A stretch of DNA of 64,000 nucleotides from Lysobacterales bacterium (GCA_016182785.1 JACPFU010000023.1:124001-188000), one strand, 5' to 3'; counted from the first letter of the stretch, positions 21,039 through 31,268 are shown. The notes: generated from the sequence alone by a model not told the origin. A program made the numbers and translations.

Positions 21039-23144
21039 GTGGCCAAGACAGTCAAGTCGTTCAAGTACGGAAATCATGATGTCACCCTGGAAACGGGTGA
21101 GATCGCCCGCCAAGCCAGCGGGGCGGTGGTGGTCAAGATGTCCGACACGGTGGTACTCGTGTCGGTCGTCGGCGCGAAGTCGGTGCGTGAAGGCACCGAC
21201 TTCTTCCCGCTGACGGTGGACTACCAGGAAAAGTTCTATGCCGGTGGCCGTATCCCCGGTGGCTTCTTCAAGCGTGAAGGTCGCCCGACCGAGAAGGAAA
21301 CGCTGACCTCGCGCCTGATCGATCGTCCGATCCGCCCGCTGTTCCCGGAAGAAATGCGCAACGAGGTGCAGATCATCGCCACCGTGCTGTCGCTCAATCC
21401 GGAAGTCGACGGCGACATCCCGGCCCTGATCGGCGCCTCCGCGGCGCTCGCGATCTCCGGCCTGCCGTTCAACGGCCCGATCGGCGCCGCCAAGATCGGT
21501 TACGCGAACGGCCAGTACCTGCTGTGCCCGACCGCGACCGAACTGAAGACTTCGCAGCTCGAACTGGTCGTCGCCGGTACCGCGAACGCGGTGCTGATGG
21601 TCGAATCCGAAGCCAAGATGTTGAGCGAAGAAGTGATGCTCGGCGCCGTCACCCATGGCCACAAGGCGATGCAGGCGGTGATCCAGGCGATCAACGAATT
21701 CGCCGATGCCGCCGGCCGCAAGACCTTCGAATACAGCTCGCCGGCGCGCAACGACGCGCTGATCGACGCTATCAAGGCGGTGATCGGAGACCGTCTCGGT
21801 GCCGCCTACAAGATCCACGACAAGGGCCAGCGTCGCGACGCGATCTCGGTCATCCGCAAGGAAGTCCAGGAAGCGCTGAAGGCGAAGGCCGAAGCGAACG
21901 GCTGGACGCCGGCGGCGATCAACAAGGAATTCGTCGACCTCGAGTACCACACCATGCGTCGCAGCGTGCTCGAGACCAAGGTCCGCATCGACGGCCGTGA
22001 CCTGGTCACCGTGCGTCCGATCACGGTCCGTGTCGGCGTGCTGCCGCGCACCCACGGCTCGGCGCTGTTCACCCGTGGCGAGACCCAGGCGCTGGTCACG
22101 ACCACGCTCGGCACCACCCGTGATGCGCAGATCATCGACGCGGTCGAAGGCGAGACCAAGGATCCGTTCCTGTTCCACTACAACTTCCCGCCGTTCTCGG
22201 TCGGCGAGACCGGTCGTGGCGGCGGCCCGAAGCGCCGCGAAATCGGCCACGGTCGCCTCGCCAAGCGCGGTGTTGCCGCGGTGATGCCGAGCATGGAAGC
22301 GTTCCCGTACGTGATCCGCTGCGTCTCGGAAATCACCGAGTCGAACGGTTCCTCGTCGATGGCCTCGGTCTGCGGATCGTCGCTGGCGATGATGGATGCC
22401 GGCATCCCGCTCAAGGCACCGGTCGCGGGCATCGCGATGGGCCTGATCAAGGAAGGCGGCGACTTCGCCGTGCTGTCCGACATCCTCGGCGACGAAGACC
22501 ATCTCGGCGACATGGATTTCAAGGTGGCCGGTAGCGCCGAAGGCATCTCCGCGCTGCAGATGGACATCAAGATCGACGGCATCACCGAAGAAATCATGAA
22601 GGTGGCGCTGAACCAGGCCAAGGCCGGTCGCCTGCACATCCTCGGCGAAATGGCCAAGGGCCTGAGCGCGCCGCGTGCGGAGCTGTCCGACTACGCGCCA
22701 CGCCTGCTGACGATGAAGATCCACCCGGACAAGATCCGCGAAGTGATCGGCAAGGGCGGTTCGACCATCCAGGCCATCACCAAGGAAACCGGCACCCAGA
22801 TCGACATCCAGGACGACGGCACCATCATCATCGCCTCGGTCAACGCCGCTGCCGCGCAGGCTGCGAAGGCGCGCATCGAGTCGATCACGTCCGACGTCGA
22901 ACCGGGCCGCATCTACGAAGGCAAGGTCGCCAAGCTGATGGACTTCGGTGCCTTCGTCACCATTGCCCCGGGCAAGGACGGTCTGGTCCACGTCTCGCAG
23001 ATCTCCAACGAGCGCGTCGAGAAAGTCTCGGACAAGCTCAAGGAAGGCGACATCGTCAAGGTCAAGGTGCTCGAAGTCGACAAGCAGGGCCGCATCCGCC
23101 TGTCGATCAAGGCCGTCCTCGAAGACGCCGCCGCCGAAGCCTGA
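21039..23144 (+). CDS. pnp: Polyribonucleotide nucleotidyltransferase (PNPase)
   Basis: Phosphorolytic 3'-5' exoribonuclease and degradosome enzyme. It has 701 residues: two RNase PH domains (about 10-220 and 310-540) around a helical linker, a KH domain (about 550-610, with [11 protein letters not shown]), and an S1 domain (about 618-690, with [18 protein letters not shown]). It starts with GTG at 21039 behind AAAGGAACC. The rpsO-pnp pairing is conserved across proteobacteria. Confidence 0.98.
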   Translation: MAKTVKSFKYGNHDVTLETGEIARQASGAVVVKMSDTVVLVSVVGAKSVREGTDFFPLTVDYQEKFYAGGRIPGGFFKREGRPTEKETLTSRLIDRPIRPLFPEEMRNEVQIIATVLSLNPEVDGDIPALIGASAALAISGLPFNGPIGAAKIGYANGQYLLCPTATELKTSQLELVVAGTANAVLMVESEAKMLSEEVMLGAVTHGHKAMQAVIQAINEFADAAGRKTFEYSSPARNDALIDAIKAVIGDRLGAAYKIHDKGQRRDAISVIRKEVQEALKAKAEANGWTPAAINKEFVDLEYHTMRRSVLETKVRIDGRDLVTVRPITVRVGVLPRTHGSALFTRGETQALVTTTLGTTRDAQIIDAVEGETKDPFLFHYNFPPFSVGETGRGGGPKRREIGHGRLAKRGVAAVMPSMEAFPYVIRCVSEITESNGSSSMASVCGSSLAMMDAGIPLKAPVAGIAMGLIKEGGDFAVLSDILGDEDHLGDMDFKVAGSAEGISALQMDIKIDGITEEIMKVALNQAKAGRLHILGEMAKGLSAPRAELSDYAPRLLTMKIHPDKIREVIGKGGSTIQAITKETGTQIDIQDDGTIIIASVNAAAAQAAKARIESITSDVEPGRIYEGKVAKLMDFGAFVTIAPGKDGLVHVSQISNERVEKVSDKLKEGDIVKVKVLEVDKQGRIRLSIKAVLEDAAAEA

Positions 23145-23165
23145 TCGCTCCAGCGACACGTACCA

Positions 23166-23198
23166 AACAACAAACGGGCTTCGGCCCGTTTTTTGTTG
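23166..23198 (+). terminator. Intrinsic terminator after pnp
   Basis: The stem AAACGGGC/GCCCGTTT with a TTCG loop is followed by a T-rich run (TTTGTTG). It lies about 20 bases after the pnp stop and closes the rpsO-pnp unit. Confidence 0.9.
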
Positions 23199-23311
23199 TG
23201 CCGCGCTCCACCTTGGTGGTGTAGGGCGGGCGAGGGGGACTGTCGTAACATCGGGGGGGCGCAGGACGGTCGTGGCTTGGTGTCGCGGCGAGGTGCAGGA
23301 GAGCAGTGCAG

Positions 23312-24646
23312 ATGAACGATTCGCCGCAGGCGGTGATCGCCGATGTGCGGGATGGACGTGCGCCCGATCCGCAGGCGCTCGGTCGGTTCGTGCAGGGCAT
23401 GGCCGATGGCCGTACCAGCGAAGGGCAGATGGCGGCGTTCGCGATGGCGGTGCGCTTGCGCGGTCTCGCGGATGCGGACACGGTCCGGCTGACGCTGGCG
23501 ATGCGCGACAGCGGCGAGCGGTTGACGCGGGCGATGCTTGGCATCGACCTGCCCTTGCTCGACAAGCATTCGACCGGCGGCGTCGGCGATGCCGTCAGCC
23601 TGGCGCTGGCGCCGATGCTGGCGGCCTGCGGTGCGGCGGTGCCGATGCTGTCCGGGCGCGGTCTGGGCCACACCGGTGGCACGCTGGACAAGCTCTGCGC
23701 GATTCCCGGCTACCGCGTCGATGTCGATACCGACATCTTGCGGCACGCGCTGCATGCGGCCGGTTGCGCGATCGTCGGCGCGGGCAAGGGCCTGGCGCCG
23801 GCCGACCGGCGCCTGTATGCGGTGCGCGATGTCACCGCGACGGTGGACGCGATGCCGCTGATCGTCGCCTCGATCCTGTCGAAGAAACTCGCGGTCGAGC
23901 TCGATGCGCTGGTGCTCGACGTGAAATGCGGCAGCGGCGCGTTCTTTCCGGATCGCGACGACGCGGCGCGTCTGGCGCGTGGCCTGGTCGATGTCGCGAA
24001 CGGTGCCGGCGTGGCGTGCTCGGCACTGATCACCGACATGGGCGAGCCACTGGTTCCGGCGGTCGGCAACGCCACCGAGATGCGCGCCGTGTGCGCGTAC
24101 CTGCGTGGCGATGCACTGCCGCCGCGGATGCACGAGGCCTGCCTCGCGCTCGGCGCCGAGGTGCTGTGGCGCGGCGGGCTGGCTTCGACGCCTGCGGATG
24201 CGCGCGCGCAGCTGCAGCGCGCGCTCGCCAGCGGCGCCGCCGCCGAACGCTTCGAGCGCATGGTCGCGGCCCTCGGCGGCCGCAGCGATGTGTTGCGCAA
24301 CGCTGCCGCCGATCTCGCGCAGGCCGCGGTGCACTGCGATGTGCGGGCTCCGGCTTCGGGACACATCCGCGCCATCGACTGCCGTCGCCTCGGCGAACTG
24401 GTGGTCGATCTCGGCGGCGGGCGCCGTCACCCGGACGACGTCATCGACTACGCCGTCGGCCTCGATCAGGTTCGCGCCATCGGCAGCGTGGTGCATGCGG
24501 GCGATCCGCTGCTGCGCCTGTGTCTGCGTGATGCGGCCCAGGAAGCATGGGCGCGCGAGCGCGTGCTGGCCGCGTTCGAGATCGGCGACGCCGCCCCGAC
24601 GGCCGCGCTGGTGCAGGCGCAGGTCACGATGGGAGAGACGCCATGA
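23312..24646 (+). CDS. deoA: Thymidine phosphorylase
   Basis: Splits thymidine or deoxyuridine with phosphate to the base and deoxyribose 1-phosphate in nucleoside salvage. It has 444 residues from this ATG. The phosphate-site motif KHSTGGVGDAVSL and the family signature SGRGLGHTGGTLDKL are intact, as are the later KCGSGAFFPD and GNATEM elements. An in-frame GTG at 23306 lies closer to an AGGAG (23297-23301) and is a possible start two codons earlier. The deoB start overlaps its stop (ATGA). No deoC or regulator is nearby. A two-domain pyrimidine nucleoside phosphorylase of broader specificity cannot be excluded. Confidence 0.92.
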   Translation: MNDSPQAVIADVRDGRAPDPQALGRFVQGMADGRTSEGQMAAFAMAVRLRGLADADTVRLTLAMRDSGERLTRAMLGIDLPLLDKHSTGGVGDAVSLALAPMLAACGAAVPMLSGRGLGHTGGTLDKLCAIPGYRVDVDTDILRHALHAAGCAIVGAGKGLAPADRRLYAVRDVTATVDAMPLIVASILSKKLAVELDALVLDVKCGSGAFFPDRDDAARLARGLVDVANGAGVACSALITDMGEPLVPAVGNATEMRAVCAYLRGDALPPRMHEACLALGAEVLWRGGLASTPADARAQLQRALASGAAAERFERMVAALGGRSDVLRNAAADLAQAAVHCDVRAPASGHIRAIDCRRLGELVVDLGGGRRHPDDVIDYAVGLDQVRAIGSVVHAGDPLLRLCLRDAAQEAWARERVLAAFEIGDAAPTAALVQAQVTMGETP

Positions 24647-25836
24647 GCCGCGCATTGCTGGTGGTGCTGGACTCGCTCGGCATCGGTGCCGCCCCGGATG
24701 CCGAGCGCTTCGGCGATGTCGGCGCCGATACCTACGGCCACATCGTCGAGCGTTGCGCGCCAAACTTGCCGAACCTGACCGCGCTCGGGCTGGCCGCGGC
24801 GCATGCGCTCGCGCGAGGTCGCGAACCCACGGACAGCGAGCGTGCCGGCGCGAACGCGGTATACGCGGCGATGCACGAGCGCTCCACCGGCAAGGACACG
24901 ACCAGCGGCCACTGGGAAATGTGCGGCGTGCCGGTGACCTTCGACTGGGGCTATTTCACCGCACACGAGAACAGCTTCCCGCCGGCACTGCTCGCTGCGC
25001 TGATCGAACGCGCCGGCTTGCCTGGAGTGCTCGGCAACTGCCGCGCCTCCGGCACCGAGATTATCGACCGCCTCGGTCCGGAACACGTCGCCAGCGGCAA
25101 GCCGATCGTCTACACCTCGGCCGATTCGGTGTTCCAGATCGCCGCGCACGAGGAGGCATTCGGTCTCGATCGCCTGTACCAGGTCTGCGCGATCGCGCGC
25201 GAACTGGTTGACGAATACCGCATCGCGCGCGTCATTGCGCGGCCGTTCCTCGGCTCCGCCACGCAGGGCTTCAAGCGCACCGGCCACCGCCACGACTACG
25301 CGGTGCCGCCGAGCGCGCCGACGTTGCTCGATGCGCTCGTCGCAGCGGGCCGCGAAGTGATCGCGATCGGCAAGGTCTCCGACATCTTCGCCGCGCAGGG
25401 CATCAGCCGTTCGTTGCCGGCAAGCGGGCTCGATACCTTGATCGAGACCACGATCCGCAGTTTCCGCGATGCGCCCGATGACAGCCTGGTGTTCGTGAAC
25501 CTGGTCGACTTCGATTCCGAGTACGGGCATCGCCGCGATGTTGCCGGGTATGCCGCGGCGCTCGAGCACTTCGATGCGCGCCTGCCGGAACTGCTGGCCG
25601 CCGGTCGCGACGGCGACTTGCTGCTGTTCAGCGCCGACCACGGCAACGACCCGACCTGGCCCGGTTCCGACCACACCCGCGAATGCGTGCCGCTGCTCGC
25701 GCTCGGTGGCGGTTTGCGACCCGGCAGCGCGGGATTGCGCGATGGTTTCGCCGATCTCGGCCAGACGCTCGCCCGTCATTTCGGCATCGTCGCGCTCGCG
25801 CACGGCCGCGCCCTGACCTTGAACGATTCGCACTGA
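24643..25836 (+). CDS. deoB: Phosphopentomutase
   Basis: Interconverts ribose or deoxyribose 1-phosphate and 5-phosphate, linking nucleoside phosphorolysis to sugar metabolism. It has 397 residues and belongs to the alkaline-phosphatase superfamily. Metal and phosphothreonine motifs are present: VVLDSLGIGAAPDA at the N terminus, KDTTSGHWEMCGVP around residue 85, and ADHGNDPTWPGSDHTRE near residue 330. It is coupled to deoA by a 4-base overlap and followed 10 bases later by deoD. Confidence 0.95.
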   Translation: MSRALLVVLDSLGIGAAPDAERFGDVGADTYGHIVERCAPNLPNLTALGLAAAHALARGREPTDSERAGANAVYAAMHERSTGKDTTSGHWEMCGVPVTFDWGYFTAHENSFPPALLAALIERAGLPGVLGNCRASGTEIIDRLGPEHVASGKPIVYTSADSVFQIAAHEEAFGLDRLYQVCAIARELVDEYRIARVIARPFLGSATQGFKRTGHRHDYAVPPSAPTLLDALVAAGREVIAIGKVSDIFAAQGISRSLPASGLDTLIETTIRSFRDAPDDSLVFVNLVDFDSEYGHRRDVAGYAAALEHFDARLPELLAAGRDGDLLLFSADHGNDPTWPGSDHTRECVPLLALGGGLRPGSAGLRDGFADLGQTLARHFGIVALAHGRALTLNDSH

Positions 25837-25846
25837 AGGAGCCTGC

Positions 25847-26557
25847 ATGGGAACCCCGCACATCTCCGCCAAACCTGGTGATTTCGCCGAGACCGTACTG
25901 TTGCCGGGCGATCCGCTGCGCGCGCTGCATATCGCCACCACGCTGCTCGACGACGCCGTCGAGGTGACGCGGGTGCGCGCCATGGGTGGCTACACCGGCA
26001 CCTGGCGCGGTCGGCGCGTGTCGGTGATGGGTACCGGCATGGGCATTCCCTCATCGTCGATCTACGCCACCGAACTGGTGCGCGAATACGGCGTCAAGCG
26101 CCTGGTGCGCATCGGCACCTGCGGTGGCGTAGCGGACTCGCTGCAACTCGGCGACATCGTGCTCGGCATCGGCGCCTGCACCGACTCCGGCGTCAATCGC
26201 GCACGATTCAAGGGCATGGACTACGCCGCGGTCGCGAGCTACGGCCTGCTTGCCGCGGTGGCCAACGAAGCGCAGCGCCAGAACATCGCGGTGCAGGTCG
26301 GCAACCTGTTCAGCGCCGACCTGTTCTACGGCCCCGACCCGACCATGGTCGATACGCTGGCGGCGATGAACATCCTCGGCATCGAAATGGAAGCCGCCGG
26401 GCTGTACGGACTCGCCGCGCAGTACGGCGCCGAGGCGCTCACCGTGTGCGCGGTGTCCGATCATCTGCGCACGCACCAGAGCTGGTCACCGGAACAACGC
26501 CAGCTCGGCGTCGATGCGATGGTGCGGCTGGTGCTGGAGGCAGTCGTCGGCGCGTAG
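25847..26557 (+). CDS. deoD: Purine nucleoside phosphorylase, DeoD type
   Basis: Hexameric-type phosphorylase that cleaves purine (deoxy)nucleosides. It has 236 residues. The N terminus TPHISAKPGDFAETVLLPGDPLRA carries the phosphate loop, and MGTGMGIPSSSIYATEL and GIEMEAAGLYGLA are family signatures. The active-site aspartate is in VSDHLRTH. The ATG at 25847 follows GAAGGAGCC. It completes a deoA-deoB-deoD salvage operon, which sends both purine and pyrimidine sugars through DeoB. Confidence 0.96.
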   Translation: MGTPHISAKPGDFAETVLLPGDPLRALHIATTLLDDAVEVTRVRAMGGYTGTWRGRRVSVMGTGMGIPSSSIYATELVREYGVKRLVRIGTCGGVADSLQLGDIVLGIGACTDSGVNRARFKGMDYAAVASYGLLAAVANEAQRQNIAVQVGNLFSADLFYGPDPTMVDTLAAMNILGIEMEAAGLYGLAAQYGAEALTVCAVSDHLRTHQSWSPEQRQLGVDAMVRLVLEAVVGA

Positions 26558-26599
26558 CCGCGCCCCGAATCCGCCTGCGACGCGGCGCCTGCACTCGGG

Positions 26600-26610
26600 G
26601 ATAATGCGCG
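26600..26610 (+). promoter_or_regulatory. Possible -10 element for folD
   Basis: GATAAT (26600-26605) is followed directly by GCGCG and lies 21 bases before the folD ATG. No convincing -35 is seen 16-18 bases upstream. It shares the -10-plus-GCGCG layout seen before rpsO, guaB and icmF. Confidence 0.4.
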
Positions 26611-26626
26611 CCTCCAAGGAGGTCCG

Positions 26627-27481
26627 ATGACGGCACGCATTCTGGATGGCAAGCGGATTGCGGACGAGGTGCTTGACGGCATCGCGTCGCGGGTGCGCGC
26701 GCGGGTGACGCGCGGGCAACGGCGCCCGGGTCTGGCGGTGGTGCTGGTCGGGGCCGATCCGGCGTCGGCGGTGTACGTGCGCAACAAGCGCCGCGCCTGC
26801 GAGCGCGTCGGCTTCGTGACCCGGGACTTCGATCTGCCGGCATCGATCGACGGTGCCGAACTCTATGCGCTGATCGACCGCCTGAATGCCGACCCGGCAG
26901 TCGACGGCATCCTGATCCAGTTGCCGCTGCCGCCGCAGATCGACGCCACCGACCTGATCCAGCGCATTCGTCCGGACAAGGACGTCGATGGCTTCCATGC
27001 CGAGAACGTCGGTCGCCTCGCGCTGCGCCAGCCGGGCCTGCGTCCGTGCACGCCGAAGGGCATCATGACCCTGCTCGCACACACCGACAAGCCGGTGCGT
27101 GGACGCCACGCCGTGGTCGTTGGCGTGTCCAATCACGTCGGTCGGCCGCTGGTGCTCGAATACCTGCTCGCCGGCGCCACCGTCACCGCCTGCCATCGCT
27201 TCACCGCGGACCTGGCGGAACAGGTCGCCAAGGCCGATCTGCTCACGGTGGCGGTGGGGATTCCCGGCCTGGTGCGTGGCGAGTGGGTGAAGCCGGGCGC
27301 GGTGGTCATCGATGTCGGCATCAACCGCCTCGCGGATGGCAGTCTGACCGGCGACGTCGAGTACGCCGCCGCTGCCGAGCGTGCCTCCTGGATTACGCCG
27401 GTGCCGGGCGGGGTTGGCCCGATGACGGTCGCGATGCTGATGCAGAACACCCTGGAGGCCGTGGAGATGCGCGGCGATTGA
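26627..27481 (+). CDS. folD: Methylenetetrahydrofolate dehydrogenase/cyclohydrolase
   Basis: Bifunctional one-carbon enzyme: NADP-dependent oxidation of 5,10-methylene-THF and hydrolysis of methenyl-THF to 10-formyl-THF. It has 284 residues. The substrate motif [14 protein letters not shown] holds the catalytic lysine, [10 protein letters not shown] and the C-terminal [15 protein letters not shown] are diagnostic. The NADP loop reads [12 protein letters not shown]; the more usual form is GRSN or GASN followed by IVGRP, so the Val and His there are small departures. A GGAGG lies 5 bases before the ATG. Confidence 0.95.
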   Translation: MTARILDGKRIADEVLDGIASRVRARVTRGQRRPGLAVVLVGADPASAVYVRNKRRACERVGFVTRDFDLPASIDGAELYALIDRLNADPAVDGILIQLPLPPQIDATDLIQRIRPDKDVDGFHAENVGRLALRQPGLRPCTPKGIMTLLAHTDKPVRGRHAVVVGVSNHVGRPLVLEYLLAGATVTACHRFTADLAEQVAKADLLTVAVGIPGLVRGEWVKPGAVVIDVGINRLADGSLTGDVEYAAAAERASWITPVPGGVGPMTVAMLMQNTLEAVEMRGD

Positions 27482-27503
27482 TCCAATTGCACCGCGGCTC
27501 GCC

Positions 27504-27509
27504 TACAAT
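27504..27509 (+). promoter_or_regulatory. Possible -10 element for the TRAP operon
   Basis: TACAAT followed by CCGCG lies 25 bases before the TatT gene. No good -35 is visible, so this is only suggestive. Confidence 0.3.
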
Positions 27510-27533
27510 CCGCGTTCCCGTCGAGTCGCCCGA

Positions 27534-28394
27534 ATGCACTTCCGCCTGCGCCCGCTGTTGCTGATCCTTCTCCTGCCGTTTGCGGGCTGCGCCGCGCTGG
27601 TGCAGCGCGCGGCGGATGGGTTGGGCGCGGGTCTCACCCAGGGCGTCAGCAACCATGACGACATCGATACCGTCGCCGATGGCCTGCCGGCCTACCTGCT
27701 GTTGCTCGACGGCTTGATCGAGGGCGATCCGCAGAACCCGGCGCTGCTGCTCTCCGCGGCCAGGCTCTATGGCACCTACGCCGGTGGCTTCGTTGCCGAT
27801 GCCGAGCGTGCCAAGCGTCTCTCCGACCGCAGCTTCGACTATGCCCGCCGCGGCATCTGCGCGCGCGACGCGGCGTTCTGCAAACAGTTCGACAGCAACG
27901 ACTTCGACGCCTTCAACGCATTCGTCGCGGCCCATGTCGGGCCCAAGGACGTCGACGCCACCTACACGCTCGCATCGAGCTGGGTCGGCTGGCTGCGCGC
28001 CGACAGCGCCGACTGGAACCGCGTCGCCGACTTGCCGCGCATCGAGACCTTGCTGAACCGCGTCCATCAACTCGCGCCGGCGCATGACCACGGCAACGTG
28101 CTCGCCTACCTCGGCGTGCTCGATTGCCTGCGCCCGCAATCGCTCGGCGGCAATCCCGAGCGCGGGCAACAGCGCATGCAGGCGGCGGCCGCGGTCGACG
28201 CCGGGCGCAACCTGTTGCCGAAGGTGCTGGATGCCGAGTATTGCCAGCGCCTGCTGTTCGACCAGGCGGCGCATGATCGGCTGCTGGCCGAGGTTCAGGC
28301 CGCGGACGCGAACATCCGCGGCCTGACGCTGTCGAACACCATCGCCAAACGCCGTGCGGCCGAACTGGTCGTCTCCGGCAAGGACTATTTCTGA
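27534..28394 (+). CDS. TRAP transporter TatT-type lipoprotein
   Basis: Predicted periplasmic lipoprotein of 286 residues. It has a lipoprotein signal with lipobox FAGC, so Cys18 would be acylated. The remainder is mostly helical with TPR-like repeats, and it matches the pattern of TatT proteins such as Treponema pallidum Tp0956, which associate with the DctP-type solute receptor. Supporting features are LPAYLLLLDGLIEGDPQNPALLLSAARLYGTYA near the N terminus and a gene directly upstream of dctP (10-base gap). The transported substrate is unknown. The family call rests on pattern and context. Confidence 0.8.
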   Translation: MHFRLRPLLLILLLPFAGCAALVQRAADGLGAGLTQGVSNHDDIDTVADGLPAYLLLLDGLIEGDPQNPALLLSAARLYGTYAGGFVADAERAKRLSDRSFDYARRGICARDAAFCKQFDSNDFDAFNAFVAAHVGPKDVDATYTLASSWVGWLRADSADWNRVADLPRIETLLNRVHQLAPAHDHGNVLAYLGVLDCLRPQSLGGNPERGQQRMQAAAAVDAGRNLLPKVLDAEYCQRLLFDQAAHDRLLAEVQAADANIRGLTLSNTIAKRRAAELVVSGKDYF

Positions 28395-28404
28395 GGAACA
28401 CCCG

Positions 28405-29430
28405 ATGTTGAAGCGCATTCTGTTCGCCCTTGCCGCCTGCGCCGCCTGCGCCGCCAGCGCCGCCGACGCCCAGATCCTGAAGATCGCCACGATCGCGCCC
28501 GAGGGCACGGTGTGGATGAAGGAGATGCGCGAGGCCGGTGCCAACATCAAGGCGCGCACCGCGGGGCGGGTCGAGATCAAGTATTTCCCTGGTGGCGTGA
28601 TGGGCAACGACGCCGCGGTGATGCGCAAGATCAAGCTCGGCCAGTTGCAGGGCGGGGCGTTCTCCGGCGCCGAGCTGTCGCCGGTGTATCGCGACGCGAC
28701 GGTCTACAGCCTGCCGTTCCTGTTCAACGATCTGGGCGAAGTCGAGTACGTGCGCGGCAAGATCGATCCACTGCTGCGCGCCGGCTTCGAGAAGGCCGGA
28801 CTGGTCGCGGTCGGCCTGTCCGGCGGCGGCTTTGCCTACCTGATGAGCACCAAGCCGATCGCGAACAAGGAAGACCTGCGCGCGACCAAGGTCTGGGTGC
28901 CGCAGAACGACCGCATTGCCCAGGTCGCGTTCGACAAGGCCGGCGTCAACCCGATCGCGCTGCCGCTCGGCGACGTCAACACCTCGCTGCAGACCGGTCT
29001 GCTGGAGACGGTGGCGATCACCACCAGCGGCGCGATCGCATTCCAGTGGCACACCAAGGTGAAGCATGCGGTGGACCTGCCGCTGACCTACGTGATGGGC
29101 ATCCTCGCCATCGACCAGAAGGCCTTCAACCGCATCGGCGCGGGCGACCAGCCAATCGTGCGCGAGGAACTCGGCCAGGCGTTCGTTGACCTCGATAGCG
29201 TCAACCAGCGCGACAACGAATCGGCGCGCGCGGCGCTGCTCAAGCTGGGCATCGTGTTCAAGGCGCCAAGCGCCGACGAAACCGGCTACTGGCGCGGCAT
29301 CGGCGAAGAAACCCGCAAGCAGATGCTCGCGAACAACGAGATCTCCAGGGAGTTGCTTGACCTGATCGCCAAGGCACAGGCGGAGTATCGGGCCAAGGCG
29401 ACGCCGGCCGCGGCGGGCAAGGCTCCGTGA
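28405..29430 (+). CDS. dctP: TRAP transporter solute-binding protein, DctP family
   Basis: Periplasmic receptor that delivers a small, usually acidic, solute to the DctQM membrane unit. It has 341 residues. The first 22 form a signal peptide ending near ASAADA. The mature protein begins with the typical ILKIATIAPEGTVWMKEM. The central LPFLFNDLGEVEYVRG and the ligand-site stretch KVWVPQNDRIAQVAF (where most DctP proteins have a conserved Arg) are recognisable. The end is a low-complexity Ala/Lys tail. Pairing with a TatT protein places it in the lipoprotein-associated TRAP group. Substrate not predictable from sequence. Confidence 0.88.
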   Translation: MLKRILFALAACAACAASAADAQILKIATIAPEGTVWMKEMREAGANIKARTAGRVEIKYFPGGVMGNDAAVMRKIKLGQLQGGAFSGAELSPVYRDATVYSLPFLFNDLGEVEYVRGKIDPLLRAGFEKAGLVAVGLSGGGFAYLMSTKPIANKEDLRATKVWVPQNDRIAQVAFDKAGVNPIALPLGDVNTSLQTGLLETVAITTSGAIAFQWHTKVKHAVDLPLTYVMGILAIDQKAFNRIGAGDQPIVREELGQAFVDLDSVNQRDNESARAALLKLGIVFKAPSADETGYWRGIGEETRKQMLANNEISRELLDLIAKAQAEYRAKATPAAAGKAP

Positions 29431-29915
29431 GACCTTGGGTCGCACGCGTTCTCGGCATCGTCAACACGATCGAGAACTGGCTGATCGCGACGCTGGCGCT
29501 GGCGCTGGTGCTGCTTTCCGGCCTGCAGATCGTGCTGCGCCTGCTCGAACACGGGCTGGTGTGGCTCGACCCGCTGTTGCGCGTGCTGGTGATCTGGGTG
29601 GCACTGCTCGGAGCGGTGGCTGCGGCGCGTCAGGACAAGCACATCAGTCTGGATCTGGTCGGGCGCTTCCTGCACGGCCGCGGCCTGCGCGTCGCGCGCC
29701 TGTTTGCGTTCGGCTTCGCGGCGCTCGCGGCATTCGCCTTGCTGCGCGCATCGCTCGGCCTGATCGAGATGGATCGCGAGTCCGGCACCACGCTGTTCGG
29801 TTCGGTGCCGACCTGGTGGGCGGAACTGATTCTCCCGGTCGCGTTCGGATTGCTCGGGTTGCGCTTCGTGCTGCGCGCGTTCGCCGCGCCGGCGGCGCGC
29901 GAGGGCGGCGCATGA
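29427..29915 (+). CDS. dctQ: TRAP transporter small permease, DctQ
   Basis: Small membrane subunit of the TRAP transporter. It has 162 residues and four hydrophobic segments. RVLVIWVALLGAVAAARQDKHISLDLV is the family hallmark loop and helix. The GTG start overlaps the dctP stop as GTGA and its own stop overlaps dctM as ATGA, so P, Q and M are translationally coupled. Confidence 0.9.
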   Translation: MRPWVARVLGIVNTIENWLIATLALALVLLSGLQIVLRLLEHGLVWLDPLLRVLVIWVALLGAVAAARQDKHISLDLVGRFLHGRGLRVARLFAFGFAALAAFALLRASLGLIEMDRESGTTLFGSVPTWWAELILPVAFGLLGLRFVLRAFAAPAAREGGA

Positions 29916-31192
29916 GTCTCCTGGTCGTTGCGCTGGTGGTGTTGCTGTTCGCGGTGCTTGGTGCGCCGCTGTTCGCGTTGGTGGCGGCGGTGGCCTGGCT
30001 CGGCCTGCGTGCCGCCGGCTACGACGAGACCCTGCTCGCGGTGCAGTTCTGGAGCCTCACCGAGATGCCGGTGCTGATCGCGATTCCGCTGTTCACGCTG
30101 GCCGGTTACCTGCTCAGCGAGAGCAAGGCGCCGCAACGCCTTCTGCGCCTGTCCGAGGCCCTGCTCGGCTGGTTGCATGGCGGGCTGGCCATCGTTGCGC
30201 TGCTGGTCTGCGCGTTCTTCACCGCGTTCACCGGCGCTTCCGGCGTCACCATCATCGCCTTCGGTGCCTTGTTGCTGCCGGCCTTGCGCCAGGCGGGCTA
30301 CCCGGAGCGCTTCTCCTACGGCGTGGTCACCACCGCGCCCAGCCTCGGCATGCTGTTTGCGCCCTCGGTGCCGCTGATCCTCTATGGCATCGTCGCGCAG
30401 CAACTGAGCACGACGCCGAGCGTCAGCATCAACGACATGTTCGCGGCCGGCGTGCTGCCCGGGCTGATGATGATCGCGGTGGTCTCGGCCTACAGCATGT
30501 GGCGCGCGCCCAAGCGCGCCCACGACATCCCGTTCTCGGCCGCCGAGGCGCGCGCGGCGTTGTGGGAAGCGCGCTGGGAACTGCCGCTGCCCTTCATCCT
30601 GATCGGCGGCGTCTACGGCGGCGTGTTCGCGACCTCGGAAGCGGCGGCGGTAGTGTCGCTGTACGTGCTGTTCGTGACCGTCGTCGTGCGCCGCGAGATC
30701 AGCCTGGCGCGGCTGCCGGCGGTGCTGCGCGACTCGATGATGCTGGTCGGCGCGATCCTGCTGATCCTCGGCGTGTCGCTGGCGCTGACCAACGTCATCA
30801 TCGACGCCGAGGTGCCGACGCGGCTGATCGAGTGGGTGAGCGCGCATGTCGACAGCAAGCTCGCCTTCCTGCTGCTGCTGAACCTGTTCCTGCTCGGGCT
30901 CGGCATGATGCTCGACGTGTTCTCGGCGACGGTGATCATGGTGCCGATCCTGCTGCCGATCGCGATGCACTACGGCGTGCACCCGGTGCACCTCGGCATC
31001 ATCTTCCTGGCGAACATGGAGATCGGCTACTTCATGCCGCCAATGGGCATGAACCTGTTCATCGCCAGCTACCGCTTCGACCAGCCCCTGCTCACCCTGT
31101 CGCGCTCGACGCTGCCGTTCTTCTGGCTGCTGCTCGCCTGCGTGCTCGTCATCACCTACTTCCCGGGGCTGTCGCTGGTCTGGGTGGGTTGA
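29912..31192 (+). CDS. dctM: TRAP transporter large permease, DctM
   Basis: Large membrane subunit that drives ion-coupled solute import. It has 426 residues and about eleven to twelve hydrophobic segments. FFTAFTGASGVTIIAFGALLLPAL and APSLGMLFAPSVPLILYG correspond to the conserved transport elements, and LANMEIGYFMPPMGMNLF near the end is typical. The ATG overlaps dctQ; an open frame that runs further upstream is a shadow. It ends the transporter operon, with guaB beginning 106 bases later. Confidence 0.93.
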   Translation: MSLLVVALVVLLFAVLGAPLFALVAAVAWLGLRAAGYDETLLAVQFWSLTEMPVLIAIPLFTLAGYLLSESKAPQRLLRLSEALLGWLHGGLAIVALLVCAFFTAFTGASGVTIIAFGALLLPALRQAGYPERFSYGVVTTAPSLGMLFAPSVPLILYGIVAQQLSTTPSVSINDMFAAGVLPGLMMIAVVSAYSMWRAPKRAHDIPFSAAEARAALWEARWELPLPFILIGGVYGGVFATSEAAAVVSLYVLFVTVVVRREISLARLPAVLRDSMMLVGAILLILGVSLALTNVIIDAEVPTRLIEWVSAHVDSKLAFLLLLNLFLLGLGMMLDVFSATVIMVPILLPIAMHYGVHPVHLGIIFLANMEIGYFMPPMGMNLFIASYRFDQPLLTLSRSTLPFFWLLLACVLVITYFPGLSLVWVG

Positions 31193-31268
31193 ACCCGCAG
31201 CCAGGTGGCAATTCGTGGGCAGCGCGCGGCAGGCGGGTTTCGGTTCCGCGGTCGGGTCGCCGCGCGGT

